Positions 1-9,251 of a stretch of DNA of 61,822 nucleotides are shown here, piece by piece (position 1 is the stretch's first letter; each line of letters opens with the position of its first letter). The notes beneath the pieces were generated by a model. It worked only from the letters and a program-made list of their open reading frames with translations. It was not told the origin of the DNA and did not search any database. The translations under genes and the position numbers were made by a program. This stretch comes from Acidobacteriota bacterium. Its GTDB lineage: Bacteria; Acidobacteriota; Vicinamibacteria; Vicinamibacterales; CAVVIG01. The stretch covers positions 1-61,822 of the forward strand of contig JAOBWF010000325.1 in assembly GCA_025463215.1 (NCBI GenBank), read 5' to 3'.

Positions 1-1
1 G

Positions 2-724
2 CTCGGCGCCGTCGTCCCGGTCTACAACCTCCCGAACGTGACCGCCGAGCTCAAGTTCAGCGGCCCGGTGCTCGCCGACATCTTCCTCGGCAAGATCACC
101 AAGTGGAACGATCCGGCGGTTGCCAAACTGAATGGCGGCGTCACGCTGCCGGCCACCGACATCACCGTCGCGCACCGCGCCGACGGCTCCGGCACGACTT
201 ACATCTGGGTCGACTATCTCGCCAAGGTGTCGCCCGAGTGGAAGAGCAAGGCCGGCGTCGCGACGTCGGTGAACTGGCCGACCGGTGTCGGCGGCCGCGG
301 CAACGAAGGCGTGGCCGGACTCGTCAAGCAGACGCCCGGGGCGATCGGCTACGTCGAGTTGATCTACGCGCTGCAGAACAAGATCGCCTACGGCTCGGTG
401 CTGAACGCGGCCGGCGAAGCGGTGAAGGCGTCGGTGCAGTCGGTCACGACCGCCGCCGCCGAAGCGACCAAGGCGATGCCGCCCGACTTCCGCGTCTCGA
501 TCACCAACGCGCCGGGCAAAGGCGTCTATCCGATCTCGTCCTTCACGTGGATCCTGCTCTACGAAAACGCCAAGGACAAAACCCAGGCGAAGGCGATGGT
601 CGACTTCATGAAGTGGGCGCTGGCCGACGGCCAGAAATTCGCGCCGGAGCTCGGCTACGCGCCGCTGCCCGACGCGGTCGTCAAACTCGAGATGGCGGCT
701 CTTGTCAAAATCAAAGTCTCGTAG
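2..724 (+). CDS. pstS: Phosphate ABC transporter substrate-binding protein PstS (5' partial)
   Basis: This is the C-terminal 240 residues of a periplasmic phosphate-binding protein; the reading frame is open to the left edge, so roughly the first 90-100 residues are missing. The segment KITKWNDPAV, the phosphate-loop motif RADGSGTTYIW and the GAIGYVE motif are typical of PstS. It would capture inorganic phosphate and hand it to the PstC/PstA channel. It overlaps pstC by 23 bases, so the genes form an operon. The identification is firm; only the N-terminus and promoter cannot be judged. Confidence 0.95.
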   Translation, partial: LGAVVPVYNLPNVTAELKFSGPVLADIFLGKITKWNDPAVAKLNGGVTLPATDITVAHRADGSGTTYIWVDYLAKVSPEWKSKAGVATSVNWPTGVGGRGNEGVAGLVKQTPGAIGYVELIYALQNKIAYGSVLNAAGEAVKASVQSVTTAAAEATKAMPPDFRVSITNAPGKGVYPISSFTWILLYENAKDKTQAKAMVDFMKWALADGQKFAPELGYAPLPDAVVKLEMAALVKIKVS

Positions 725-1649
725 CGACATCGCGTTCCGGATCGGGACCGGTGCGTTCGGGTTCGTGCTGATTGCCCTCGTCTGCGGCATCGGCGCGACC
801 CTGGCGTACCAGTCGTTGCCGTCAATTCAGAAGTTCGGGTTGAGCTTCTGGCGGACCGAGATCTGGGATCCGGTAGCGGGGGAGTTCGGCGCGCTGCCGT
901 TTATCTGGGGCACGCTTTACTCCTCCGTGCTCGCGCTGCTGATCGCGACACCGGTCGCGCTCGGTATCGCGATTTTCATTTCCGAGCTCTGTCCCGCGGC
1001 GCTGCGGCAGCCGCTGGTGTTCGTGACCGAGCTGCTCGCGGCGATTCCGTCGATCGTCTACGGCCTGTGGGGGATCTTCGTGCTGGTGCCCGCGGTGCGC
1101 TGGGTCGAAACGTCGCTGCCCGCTTCGGTGCGGGCGCTGCCGCTGTTCTCCGGCCCGCCGCTCGGCCTCGGCCTGCTCTCGGCGGCGCTGATCCTCGCGA
1201 TCATGGTGATCCCCTTCATCTCGTCGATCTCGCGCGAGGTGCTCAAGTCGGTGCCGGCGGCGCAGCGTGAAGGCGCCTACGCCCTGGGCGCGACCCGCTT
1301 CGAGGCGATCCGCGCCGCGGTGTTCTACGCGCGCACCGGGATCATCGGCGCGGTGATGCTCGGCTTCGGCCGCGCGCTCGGCGAGACGATGGCGGTGACG
1401 ATGGTGATCGGCAACAATCCGAAGGTGTCGCTCTCGCTGTTCGCGCCGCAGTACACGATGGCCGCGGTCGTCGCCAACGAATTCGCCGAGGCGGCCGACG
1501 CGCTCTACCTGTCGGCGCTGGTCGAAATCGGCCTGGTGCTGTTCATCATCACGCTGGCGATCAACGCTGCGTCGCGCATGTTGATCTGGAGCATGGCGCG
1601 CAGCGATACGTTCACGCCGGAGCCGGTCGATGTCGAGGCCGCGGCATGA
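702..1649 (+). CDS. pstC: Phosphate ABC transporter permease PstC
   Basis: Inner-membrane permease of 315 residues with about six hydrophobic segments. Near residues 185-205 it has the cytoplasmic EAA loop (REGAYALGATRFEAI) that contacts the ATPase. The start is a TTG inside the end of pstS (23-base overlap); no better start is visible and the protein begins MSKSKSRSD. It pairs with PstA to form the high-affinity phosphate channel. The usual PstC acidic and Arg residues in the transmembrane region are plausible but were not checked one by one. Confidence 0.93.
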   Translation: MSKSKSRSDIAFRIGTGAFGFVLIALVCGIGATLAYQSLPSIQKFGLSFWRTEIWDPVAGEFGALPFIWGTLYSSVLALLIATPVALGIAIFISELCPAALRQPLVFVTELLAAIPSIVYGLWGIFVLVPAVRWVETSLPASVRALPLFSGPPLGLGLLSAALILAIMVIPFISSISREVLKSVPAAQREGAYALGATRFEAIRAAVFYARTGIIGAVMLGFGRALGETMAVTMVIGNNPKVSLSLFAPQYTMAAVVANEFAEAADALYLSALVEIGLVLFIITLAINAASRMLIWSMARSDTFTPEPVDVEAAA

Positions 1650-2497
1650 CCGCGACCAGCCGCCGCAAGGTCGTGTCGTCGCTGTTCGTCGCCTCCTGCG
1701 CCGGCGCGGTGCTGCTGGCGCTGATTCCGCTCGCCTTCGTCCTGTTCTTCGTCGTCAGTCAGGGTGTCCGCTCGCTCAACCTGGCGTTCTTCACGCACAT
1801 GCCGACGCCGGTCGGCGAACCCGGCGGCGGGATGATGAACTCGATTGTCGGCACGCTGATCCTGAGCGGGCTGGCGGCGGCGATGGCGGTGCCGATCGGC
1901 GTGATCAGCGGGATCTACATGTCGGAGTACGCCGGCAGCCGGCTGGCGTCAGCGGTCCGTTTTGCCGCCGACACGCTCAACGGCGTCCCGTCGATTGTCA
2001 TCGGGCTGTTCGCCTACGTCGTCGCCGTGCTGCCGTTCAAGCAGTTCAGCGCGCTGGCCGGCGGCTTCGCGCTCGGAGTGATGATGATTCCGATCATCGC
2101 GCGAACGACGGAGGAACTGCTGCTGCTGGTGCCGGGGACGATGCGCGAAGGTGCGCTGGCGCTCGGCGCGACCCGAGCTCGCGCGGTGTTCAGCGTTGTC
2201 CTGCCGGCCGCACTGCCGGGGATCGTCACGGGCGTAGTGCTGGCGCTGGCGCGCATCGCGGGGGAGACGGCGCCGCTGCTGTTCACCGCGTTCAACAACC
2301 GGTTCTTCTCGACCAGACTGAATCAGCCGATCTCCTCGCTGACGGTGCAGGTCTATACCTACGCGACCGGCCCGTACGAAGACTGGCACCGCCAGGCATG
2401 GGCCGGTGCGCTGGTGCTGGTGTCGATCGTGTTGATCTGCTCGCTCCTGGCGAGGCTCGCGACCCGTCGCCTCGAACGCATGCACGCGCGTTCGTAA
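1646..2497 (+). CDS. pstA: Phosphate ABC transporter permease PstA
   Basis: Second permease of the Pst complex, 283 residues with about six membrane segments. The EAA loop is clear (MREGALALGATRARAV, about residues 165-180). The ATG overlaps the pstC stop as ATGA, so translation is probably coupled. No pstB (ATPase) or phoU follows; the next genes are convergent and encode a phosphoesterase and a TonB receptor. The ATPase must lie upstream of the window or elsewhere. Confidence 0.93.
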   Translation: MTATSRRKVVSSLFVASCAGAVLLALIPLAFVLFFVVSQGVRSLNLAFFTHMPTPVGEPGGGMMNSIVGTLILSGLAAAMAVPIGVISGIYMSEYAGSRLASAVRFAADTLNGVPSIVIGLFAYVVAVLPFKQFSALAGGFALGVMMIPIIARTTEELLLLVPGTMREGALALGATRARAVFSVVLPAALPGIVTGVVLALARIAGETAPLLFTAFNNRFFSTRLNQPISSLTVQVYTYATGPYEDWHRQAWAGALVLVSIVLICSLLARLATRRLERMHARS

Positions 2498-2512
2498 ACG
2501 TAGGAAGAAGGA

Positions 2513-2521
2513 ACCGCGGAG
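2513..2521 (+). repeat. Half-site of the 9-base hairpin repeat
   Basis: ACCGCGGAG, preceded by GAAGGA, lies 16 bases after the pstA stop. It matches the left arm of the 62-65-base hairpin elements at 26325, 29602, 30862 and 45288, but no right arm follows. Confidence 0.5.
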
Positions 2522-2529
2522 CAGGTTTG

Positions 2530-3630
2530 TTATTGTCGTGACAACGAGACCGTCCGCGATTCGCCCCAGCTGACCGCCGGCTTCATCGGATCGGCATTCC
2601 ACAGACATTCGCTCACCGTCAGATCGTGCGTCAGGGTGTCGATCGTCGCCACCTGGAACGACAGCCGTGTCTCGTCGTCCGCCGACACCGCGCCCTTCAT
2701 CGGTGAGTCGACCCGGAAGGTGTGCATGGTGACGAGATGCGAGGGACCGTGCCAGTCGTAGAACTCGTTCCAGTTCGAGTTGCCGTGAAAATAGGCGGTG
2801 ACGTTGCGATGGCGCGCGAGAAATCGCTCGAGGTCGCGCTGTTCGGCCACCGTCGGCGCGTCGATGGTGGTGCCGTCGGCGAGACGCTCGGCGAGCAGGT
2901 TTTCGAACCGGTCGACGGCGTTGATGTCGTGGCCGCCGTTCGGGTTGGTGAAGTGCTTGGCCTGGGCCTCCGGTTGATCGTGGGCGAACAGGACGACGGG
3001 GGTCGAGCGGTCGACGCGCTGCAGGTCGTTCTCCAGCCAGGCGCGGGCGACGGAGTCGGGCCAGACGGTCACGAAGACGAAGTGGATGCCGCCGATCGTG
3101 TGCGAGTACAGCACGCGATCGGCGGCGTAGTCGTAGGTCGCGGTCGTCTTCGGACGCGGCGGGGTCATCATCCGGTTGTAGATCTCGACCAGTGCGGTCC
3201 GGTCGACGAGCGGCCGCATCGGCTTGTAGAAGCCGACGGCGTTGGACACCTCGTGATTGCCCGGCACGATGTAGAGCGGCGCCTGGCTGCCGCCGGCGGT
3301 CGTCGCCGTCAACCCCTCGACGTAGTCGCGGTTGAACTGCGCCCACGACACGGCGGCGGGCTGGATCGCGCCCGATGCCGTGTCCTCCTCACGGTTCGCG
3401 AGATCGCCGCCCTGCGCGACGAAGTCGAGTGGCCCAATCTGGTTGATCGCCTGTACCATCGCGCGGTTGACCACCTGCGCGTCGACATCGTCGCGGCCGC
3501 GAAAGTGCGGCCGCGTGATGCCGTAGTGCGCATCGGAGGTGAAGACGAACCGGACGGTGCGCGGCGGCGCCGCCGCGACGGCCAAGACGAAACCGCACAG
3601 CACGCAAACACCGCAAAGAAAGCCCCTCAC
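2530..3630 (-). CDS. Secreted calcineurin-like metallophosphoesterase
   Basis: Exported phosphoesterase of 366 residues. After a Cys-rich signal peptide (about residues 2-21) come the metal-binding blocks of the calcineurin fold: D33-x-H35 (TSDAHYG), GGDLAN, PGNHEV, and a late FHGNSN block in place of the usual GHxH. I chose the GTG at 3630: it overlaps the TonB-receptor stop as GTGA and is followed directly by a signal peptide. The two genes therefore form a coupled pair. It probably releases phosphate from organic esters at the cell surface or in the periplasm; the substrate cannot be told. The core of its signal peptide is encoded by three 9-base repeat units. Confidence 0.88.
   Translation of the reverse strand: MRGFLCGVCVLCGFVLAVAAAPPRTVRFVFTSDAHYGITRPHFRGRDDVDAQVVNRAMVQAINQIGPLDFVAQGGDLANREEDTASGAIQPAAVSWAQFNRDYVEGLTATTAGGSQAPLYIVPGNHEVSNAVGFYKPMRPLVDRTALVEIYNRMMTPPRPKTTATYDYAADRVLYSHTIGGIHFVFVTVWPDSVARAWLENDLQRVDRSTPVVLFAHDQPEAQAKHFTNPNGGHDINAVDRFENLLAERLADGTTIDAPTVAEQRDLERFLARHRNVTAYFHGNSNWNEFYDWHGPSHLVTMHTFRVDSPMKGAVSADDETRLSFQVATIDTLTHDLTVSECLWNADPMKPAVSWGESRTVSLSRQ
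3592..3618. repeat. Three tandem 9-base units forming a signal-peptide core
   Basis: On the plus strand the units are ACCGCACAG, CACGCAAAC and ACCGCAAAG, the same family as the hairpin elements. On the minus strand they are read in frame as LCG-VCV-LCG, the hydrophobic core of the phosphoesterase signal peptide. Confidence 0.65.
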
Positions 3631-6062
3631 GGCCGCGCCGATGAGAGACCGACGGTGAACGCGACCGAGACGCTGCGGCCGGCCATCAGGGTGAGGACAT
3701 CGCCCGCGGCCGGCGCGTTCGACGTCGCCGCCGCCGGGCTGACGCCGGTGATGGCGTGACTGTTCGTGAGGTTGTTCAGCGCCAGGCGGATGCGCGACGC
3801 CGACAGCCGTGACGTGCCCCGAACCGTGTAGTTCAGGAACAGGTTGGTGATGTTGAACGGGTCGATCGCGACGGCCTGGTGCACGCTGCCGTTGTCGTTG
3901 AACATCTCGCCGACGCGCTTGCTGAAGAGCCCGACGTTCCAGCTGCCGCGGTTGTAGGTCAGTCCGAGGGTTTCGGTGTCGTCCGGAGCATTCTGGACCC
4001 GGAGGCCGGAATCGCTGTACTTCGCCGACCCCGCGGTGGCGTTGAGGTAGACCGCGAGGCCGCCGCCGACGAGCAGGGTGCTCTCCGCTTCCACGCCGTG
4101 CGTCACCGACTCGCCGTTCAGGAAGTACTGCGTGTCGCCGGTGGCCGTGTCGAAGGTCGACGAGTAATCGCTCTGATAGGTGATGTGGTAGTAGTCGACG
4201 TCGAGCGTCGCGCGATGCGATTTCCACACCGAACCGACCTGATAGGTGTCGGTGAGGATCGGCTTCGGCAGCGTCCCGACCTGCGCGTTCTTGACGTCGA
4301 AGACACTCGACGGCGGCACATTCTGCCCCTTGCCGTACTGGGCATACATCGACCAGTAGGGCTGGACGAGCGCGTGTGCGTCGAGCGACGGCAGCCACGA
4401 GTGGTACTCGGCGACGTGGTCGACCGACGCCGCGCCGTTGAGACTGCCGACGGTCTTGCCGTTGTCCGCGAACTGGGTCAGGTTCTGCCGGTAGTAGGCG
4501 TATTTCACGCCGGGGGTGATCGTGACGTTCGGCAGCGCGCGCCAGGAGTATTCGGCGTACGGCTGCAGTGTGGTCGTGCCGAACATCTCGTGGAAATTCG
4601 GCAGGGCGGCGTCGACCCAGGTGCGCGGATCCGACGGGATCTGATACCGGTCGGTCGCGGCGTATTCAGACCACAGCCCGGTGCGGAAGACGCCCGCGTT
4701 CGACACGTAGGTCAGCGGCAGGTTGTTGCCGTACTTGCGGTAGCTATTCAGCTTGTCGGTGGCGCTGGTTGGCGTGATGGTGGTGACGCCGTTGTAGTTC
4801 TGCTTGTTGTAATACCGCATCGTGTAGGTCTTGTTGTCGAGCGACCAGCCGCCGCCGAGCAGCGTGCGCGCGCCGATGTACTCGAAGTCGGTCGGGATCG
4901 AGTAGAAGTTGTACTTGTAGTAGAGCGGCGACGCGGGATTGTCGGTCATCAGAAAGTTGTCGCCGAACTGGGCCACCTGGGCGCGGGTCGCCCCCTTCTG
5001 GTTCGGCGTGTTGCTCGCCAGGTGCATGATCGAGCTGAAGGCGGTGACCGAGGTGTCGCTGGTCGCCTGATACTGATACTTCGCCGAGAACGCGTCGCGC
5101 TTCTGGTAATTGAACGTCTGGTAGCCGTCGGCCCGCATCTCGTGCGCGTCGACCATCAGGCGCGACTTGCCCGCCGCGCCGAACCGGCCGGTGTTGAAGT
5201 CGACGTCGAGCAGCCGCGTGTTGAACGAGCCGTACGACACCGTGCCGTTGAGCAGACGATCCGCGTTGAGCGATCGCGACAGCAGGTTGACCGAGCCGCC
5301 GTAGGTCGACGGTCCGATGGTGGCGGCGGAACCCGGGCTGCGATCGAACACCGTCGAGCCGATCGTCTGCGCCGGGAAGAACGCCCACGAGTGGTGGGTC
5401 GGATCGTTGGTGTCGTTGAACGGGATGCCGTCGTAGGTCATGCTGTACTGGCCGTCTTTGAAGCCGCGAAAGAACGTCTTGGTGTCGCCCAGGCCCGGAC
5501 CGTTCGCGCTCACGCTGAACGTGCCCGGCGCCATCTGCAGCACCTGGCTGTAGTCGGACACCGGCGACGTGTAGTTCTGAATGTATTCGGCGCTGATCAG
5601 CGACTGCGCCGATCGGGCCGTCAGCGACGCCTGGGAAGGCGCTGCCACCGCGGCCGCCGGTAGTGCCGCCGACACGGTTACGCTTTCGCTGATGTTGGCG
5701 ACGCTCAGCAGGATCGCGACGGTGGTCGCTTCGTCAGGCGCGACGCGCACGCCGCTTCGCCGGATCGCCTCGAAGCCGGGGACGAACACTTCCACCGCAT
5801 AGGACCCGGGCGGCAGACCGGGCGCCGCGAATCGTCCGCGCCCGTCGGTCGCGGTCGTGAGCACCGCGTCGGTGGCCTCGTTGCGAATGACGACCGCGGC
5901 ATTCACCACCGCTTTGCTGTCCGGATCCATCACCGTGCCGTCCACGCCGCTCGCGGCGGCCGCGGCCCGCACCCGCGGCGTCGCGCCCGGCAGCGCGCAT
6001 GTGAGCACCAGCACGGCGAACACGCCGCGTATCCCTCGAAGCGATCCTGCGAATTGAACCAT
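3627..6062 (-). CDS. TonB-dependent receptor with carboxypeptidase-regulatory domain
   Basis: Outer-membrane receptor of 811 residues. A signal peptide (about 1-38) is followed by a carboxypeptidase-regulatory-like beta-sandwich (about 40-120), a TonB plug (about 145-260, with FFRGFKDGQYSMTYDGIPFND) and a beta-barrel to the end. I chose the ATG at 6062 rather than the upstream TTG at 6074, because GAGGGAG sits just before the ATG. It overlaps the phosphoesterase start as GTGA, and both lie next to pst genes and a glycerophosphodiesterase. That context suggests uptake of a phosphorylated compound or its product. The ligand is inferred only from context. Confidence 0.9.
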   Translation of the reverse strand: MVQFAGSLRGIRGVFAVLVLTCALPGATPRVRAAAAASGVDGTVMDPDSKAVVNAAVVIRNEATDAVLTTATDGRGRFAAPGLPPGSYAVEVFVPGFEAIRRSGVRVAPDEATTVAILLSVANISESVTVSAALPAAAVAAPSQASLTARSAQSLISAEYIQNYTSPVSDYSQVLQMAPGTFSVSANGPGLGDTKTFFRGFKDGQYSMTYDGIPFNDTNDPTHHSWAFFPAQTIGSTVFDRSPGSAATIGPSTYGGSVNLLSRSLNADRLLNGTVSYGSFNTRLLDVDFNTGRFGAAGKSRLMVDAHEMRADGYQTFNYQKRDAFSAKYQYQATSDTSVTAFSSIMHLASNTPNQKGATRAQVAQFGDNFLMTDNPASPLYYKYNFYSIPTDFEYIGARTLLGGGWSLDNKTYTMRYYNKQNYNGVTTITPTSATDKLNSYRKYGNNLPLTYVSNAGVFRTGLWSEYAATDRYQIPSDPRTWVDAALPNFHEMFGTTTLQPYAEYSWRALPNVTITPGVKYAYYRQNLTQFADNGKTVGSLNGAASVDHVAEYHSWLPSLDAHALVQPYWSMYAQYGKGQNVPPSSVFDVKNAQVGTLPKPILTDTYQVGSVWKSHRATLDVDYYHITYQSDYSSTFDTATGDTQYFLNGESVTHGVEAESTLLVGGGLAVYLNATAGSAKYSDSGLRVQNAPDDTETLGLTYNRGSWNVGLFSKRVGEMFNDNGSVHQAVAIDPFNITNLFLNYTVRGTSRLSASRIRLALNNLTNSHAITGVSPAAATSNAPAAGDVLTLMAGRSVSVAFTVGLSSARP

Positions 6063-6168
6063 CGTCTCCCTCAATGCGCTGGACTGCAGCGCGACGGGAC
6101 GACGATAGCGGCGGGAAGTAGTACTGCTGTGACGGACGTGTTAAATCGGTGTGTACGCCGACGTCCGG

Positions 6169-6189
6169 AAGAAACCTTCGCGGTTTCTT
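6169..6189. terminator. Hairpin between the glycerophosphodiesterase and TonB-receptor genes
   Basis: A perfect 8-base stem (AAGAAACC / GGTTTCTT) with a TTCGC loop lies just after the stop of the minus-strand gene at 6200. It could end that transcript before the TonB-receptor gene; there is no clean U-tract beyond the stem. Confidence 0.45.
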
Positions 6190-6199
6190 GTTATCGTGC

Positions 6200-7138
6200 T
6201 CATCGCCGCGGGAACTGGTCGGGATTGTTCGTGAAGAGCGCGTCGATGCCGAGGTCGTAGAGGAAATGCGCCATCTCCGCTTTGACGTTCGGGAACGCCA
6301 TCTCTTTGTCGTCAGCACGGAAGGTCCACGACGTCACCGTCAGGCCGGCGGCGTGCGCGCGCGCGACCATCTCGGGGTGGCGCGCGATGACGAATTTCTC
6401 CGGCGCGATCCCCGTCGCGAACTTCGCCAGCTCGGTGATCCGCGCCTCGGTGACGTCCTCGTCCTTGGATGTCAGGAACACACGCGGAACCGTCGGCAGA
6501 TCGACCGCCACCCGGCGAATCGCCGACTCGTCGAACGACTGGATGATCACCGGCGTCGTCTTGAGCGACTCGGGTGTCTCGAGGCCGTTCTTGCGGATGA
6601 TGTCGACGAACAGCTTGACCTGATCGACGCCGCGCGACTTGTAGAGTTCCGGGGACTTCAGTTCGGGATAGAGCCCCGCCTTGCCGCGCACCAGGTCGAT
6701 CGCTTCCTGAAACGTCTGCAGGTGCTGACCCGCAAACTCCGGCTTCATCCACTTGCCGGCGTCGAGCCGCTTGATCTCCGCCATCGTGAAGTCGTTGGCG
6801 AGCCAGTGCTTGCCCGGCTGGCGCGTCTCGTAGCCGGCCGACACGCGATCCGGGAATACCTCGGCGACGTTGGTCGTGCGCTCGAGGGTGTCGTCGTGCA
6901 TGCAGAAGAGCACGTTGTCCTTCGAGACGGCGAGGTCCGGCTCGACGAAGTCCGCCTTCTGTGCCATCGCCAGCGTGTACGCCGCCGGCGTATGCTCTGG
7001 CGCGTAGCCCGAGGCGCCGCGGTGGGCAATCGCCTGTTTGCGCGCCGCCGGCTGAGCCGATGGCGCGGCGGCGGCGACCACCGCGACAATCACGAGGGCC
7101 GAGGCGAACAGAAAGGGCGATCGTATGATGGTGGTCAC
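6200..7138 (-). CDS. Secreted glycerophosphodiester phosphodiesterase
   Basis: Enzyme of 312 residues that splits glycerophosphodiesters into glycerol-3-phosphate and an alcohol. A hydrophobic signal segment (about residues 8-30) is followed by the family motifs HRGASGYAPEHT, the metal-binding EPD (VEPDLAVSKD) and MHDDTLERTTN. I chose the GTG at 7138: longer versions add residues that do not look like a signal peptide, and a TATAAT box lies 9 bases upstream. It belongs functionally with the phosphate genes to its left. Family assignment is firm. Confidence 0.9.
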   Translation of the reverse strand: MTTIIRSPFLFASALVIVAVVAAAAPSAQPAARKQAIAHRGASGYAPEHTPAAYTLAMAQKADFVEPDLAVSKDNVLFCMHDDTLERTTNVAEVFPDRVSAGYETRQPGKHWLANDFTMAEIKRLDAGKWMKPEFAGQHLQTFQEAIDLVRGKAGLYPELKSPELYKSRGVDQVKLFVDIIRKNGLETPESLKTTPVIIQSFDESAIRRVAVDLPTVPRVFLTSKDEDVTEARITELAKFATGIAPEKFVIARHPEMVARAHAAGLTVTSWTFRADDKEMAFPNVKAEMAHFLYDLGIDALFTNNPDQFPRR

Positions 7139-7147
7139 AGTGAGCGG

Positions 7148-7155
7148 ATTATATC
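7148..7155. promoter_or_regulatory. Overlapping divergent -10 boxes (7138 and 7171 genes)
   Basis: On the minus strand TATAAT (7153-7148) lies 9 bases before the GTG of the phosphodiesterase gene. On the plus strand TATATC (7150-7155) lies 15 bases before the ATG at 7171. No good -35 is seen for either. Confidence 0.4.
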
Positions 7156-7170
7156 GTCGGGTGACTACGG

Positions 7171-7908
7171 ATGTATGACGAACCACGCACCAGCCGCGCC
7201 TCCCGGCTGGCGGCGGCCCTCGGCACGATCGCGCTGCTGGCGTTTGTCGTCACCGGGCCGCTGCATCATCTCGGGTGGGTCGGCGTGACCGGCGCCTTCA
7301 GCATGCTGAAATGGGCCGTCTACGGCGCGCTTGCCAGCCTGGTGCTGGCGATCGGCGGCATCGTCGCCGCCGCCGGCCGCCGGACGTCGACGGCCGCGGC
7401 GAAGACGGCGCTGGTCATGTCGCTGATCGTCATCGGATCGGTCGCCGTGCTCGCGTTCAAGGGCTCCCGCGTGCCGGCGATTCACGACGTCACGACCGAC
7501 ACGCTGCAGCCGCCGCCGTTTCTCGCGATTGTTCCGCTTCGCTCGGACGCGGTGAATCCGGTCGACTACGGCGGCGCCGACGTCGCCGCCAAACAGCGCG
7601 CCGCCTTTCCCGATCTGGCGCCGCTGCTCCTCGACGTCGCGCCAGCTGCCGCGTTCGATCGCGCGCTCGCCGCGGCGCGGACGCTGGGATGGGAACTGGT
7701 CGCCTCGGATCCGGCCGCCGGACGCATCGAGGCGACCGACACGACGTTCTGGTTCGGCTTCAAAGACGACGTGGTCGTCCGGGTGACGCCGCAGCCGACC
7801 GGCAGCCGGATCGACGTCCGATCGCTGTCGCGCGTCGGCGTCGGCGACCTCGGCGCCAACGCCGCGCGCATCCGCAAATATCTCGCCGCCGTGAAAGCCG
7901 CGTCATGA
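7171..7908 (+). CDS. DUF1499 membrane protein
   Basis: Protein of 245 residues. Three hydrophobic segments (about 15-30, 43-67, 78-97) precede a soluble DUF1499 domain (about 105-245). The domain carries the usual signature (IEATDTTFWFGFKDDVVVRV, then SRVGVGDLGANAARIRKYL). The family's function is not known; it often sits near membrane-stress or transport genes. Its stop overlaps the next ATG as ATGA, so it is probably translated with the transporter that follows. Confidence 0.85.
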   Translation: MYDEPRTSRASRLAAALGTIALLAFVVTGPLHHLGWVGVTGAFSMLKWAVYGALASLVLAIGGIVAAAGRRTSTAAAKTALVMSLIVIGSVAVLAFKGSRVPAIHDVTTDTLQPPPFLAIVPLRSDAVNPVDYGGADVAAKQRAAFPDLAPLLLDVAPAAAFDRALAAARTLGWELVASDPAAGRIEATDTTFWFGFKDDVVVRVTPQPTGSRIDVRSLSRVGVGDLGANAARIRKYLAAVKAAS

Positions 7909-9218
7909 CCCATGTGGAGGACGGCCGTCTCGAGCTCGCCGACGTCAGGCGCCGCCTGTCGGCGATCTTCGTCGGATCGATCGGCAATCTGGTCGAGTGG
8001 TACGACTTCTACGCCTATGCGGCGTTCTCGCTCTATTTCGCGAGTGCGTTTTTCCCCGGCACCGACCCGGTCGTCCAGCAGCTGAACGCGGCGATTCTGT
8101 TCGCCTTCGGGTTCATCGTCAGGCCGATCGGCGGCTGGCTGTTCGGCCACCTTGCGGATCACTACGGCCGGCGCAGCGCGCTGATGCTGTCGGTCCTGTT
8201 GATGTGTTTCGGGTCGCTGATGATCGCGGTGACCCCGACGTATGCGTCGATCGGAATCGGCGCGCCGATCATGCTCGGGCTCGCGCGGATGATTCAGGGG
8301 CTGAGCCTCGGCGGGGAATACGGCACCAGCGCGACGTATCTCACCGAAGTCGCCGACGAGAAGCACCGCGGCTTCTATTCGAGCTTTCAGTACGTGACGC
8401 TGATTGGCGGCCAGCTGTGCGCGATCCTGGTGCTGCTCCTGCTGCAGCAGGTGTTTCTGACGCCGGTGCAGCTCAAGGCGTGGGGCTGGCGCATCCCGTT
8501 CGTCGTCGGCGCGCTGCTCGCGATCGTCGCGCTGCTGATGCGGCGCAACCTGCACGAGACCGACGACTTCATGGCCTTGAAGAAGTTGACCACGCGGAAG
8601 ACCAGCTCGATCGCCGCGCTCGCCAAATACCCGCGCGAAGTGCTGGTCGTCGTCGGCCTGACGATGGGCGGCACCACGGCGTTCTACACCTACACGACCT
8701 ACATGCAGAAGTTCCTCAAGCTGTCGGTCGGCCTCAACGACACCCAGACGACGCTGGTCACCGCCTCGTCGCTGATCTTCGCGCTGGTACTGCAGCCGAT
8801 CTACGGCGCGCTGTCGGATCGCATCGGGCGCAAGCCGCTGCTGATCTGGTTCGGCGTGATGGGGACGCTGTGCACGATTCCGCTGCTGCGCTCGCTGCAG
8901 GCGACGCGAAGCGCGCTGGTGGCGTGGCTGCTGATCGCGGCCGCCTGGCTGATCGTGGCGGGGTATACGTCGATCAACGCGGTGGTCAAGGCGGAGCTGT
9001 TCCCGACCAGGGTGCGCGCCACCGGCGTCGGCGTGCCCTACGCGGTGACGGTGTCGATCTTCGGCGGCACCGCGGAGTCGCTCGCGCTCTGGTTCAAGTC
9101 GATCGGACACGAAGGGTGGTTTGCGTACTATCTCACCGCGGTGATCGCGACGTCGTTGATCGTCTACGCGTCGATGCGCGACACCAAGCACGACTCGGCG
9201 ATGGGGCGGCACGAATGA
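7905..9218 (+). CDS. MFS transporter, metabolite:H+ symporter family
   Basis: Twelve-helix transporter of 437 residues. The N-terminal IGNLVEWYDFYAYA and the loop GHLADHYGRRSAL are hallmarks of the metabolite:H+ symporters (KgtP/ProP/ShiA type), which bring in organic acids or osmolytes with protons. The start at 7905 overlaps the previous stop (ATGA) and gives a normal N-terminus. The substrate cannot be told from sequence. Coupling to a DUF1499 protein is the only contextual clue. Confidence 0.9.
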   Translation: MTHVEDGRLELADVRRRLSAIFVGSIGNLVEWYDFYAYAAFSLYFASAFFPGTDPVVQQLNAAILFAFGFIVRPIGGWLFGHLADHYGRRSALMLSVLLMCFGSLMIAVTPTYASIGIGAPIMLGLARMIQGLSLGGEYGTSATYLTEVADEKHRGFYSSFQYVTLIGGQLCAILVLLLLQQVFLTPVQLKAWGWRIPFVVGALLAIVALLMRRNLHETDDFMALKKLTTRKTSSIAALAKYPREVLVVVGLTMGGTTAFYTYTTYMQKFLKLSVGLNDTQTTLVTASSLIFALVLQPIYGALSDRIGRKPLLIWFGVMGTLCTIPLLRSLQATRSALVAWLLIAAAWLIVAGYTSINAVVKAELFPTRVRATGVGVPYAVTVSIFGGTAESLALWFKSIGHEGWFAYYLTAVIATSLIVYASMRDTKHDSAMGRHE

Positions 9219-9251
9219 CGCCCCCCTCATCGCCGCCGCCGGCTGATCGCC

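Noticed and set aside
1949-3346. Long minus-strand frame of 465 codons across pstA and the phosphoesterase
   Set aside because: Arg/Gln-rich without domains and in antisense to clear genes; a shadow of high-G+C coding.
3879-5663. Plus-strand frame of 594 codons opposite the first TonB receptor
   Set aside because: Low-complexity Arg/Val/Glu sequence and antisense to a clear receptor gene.
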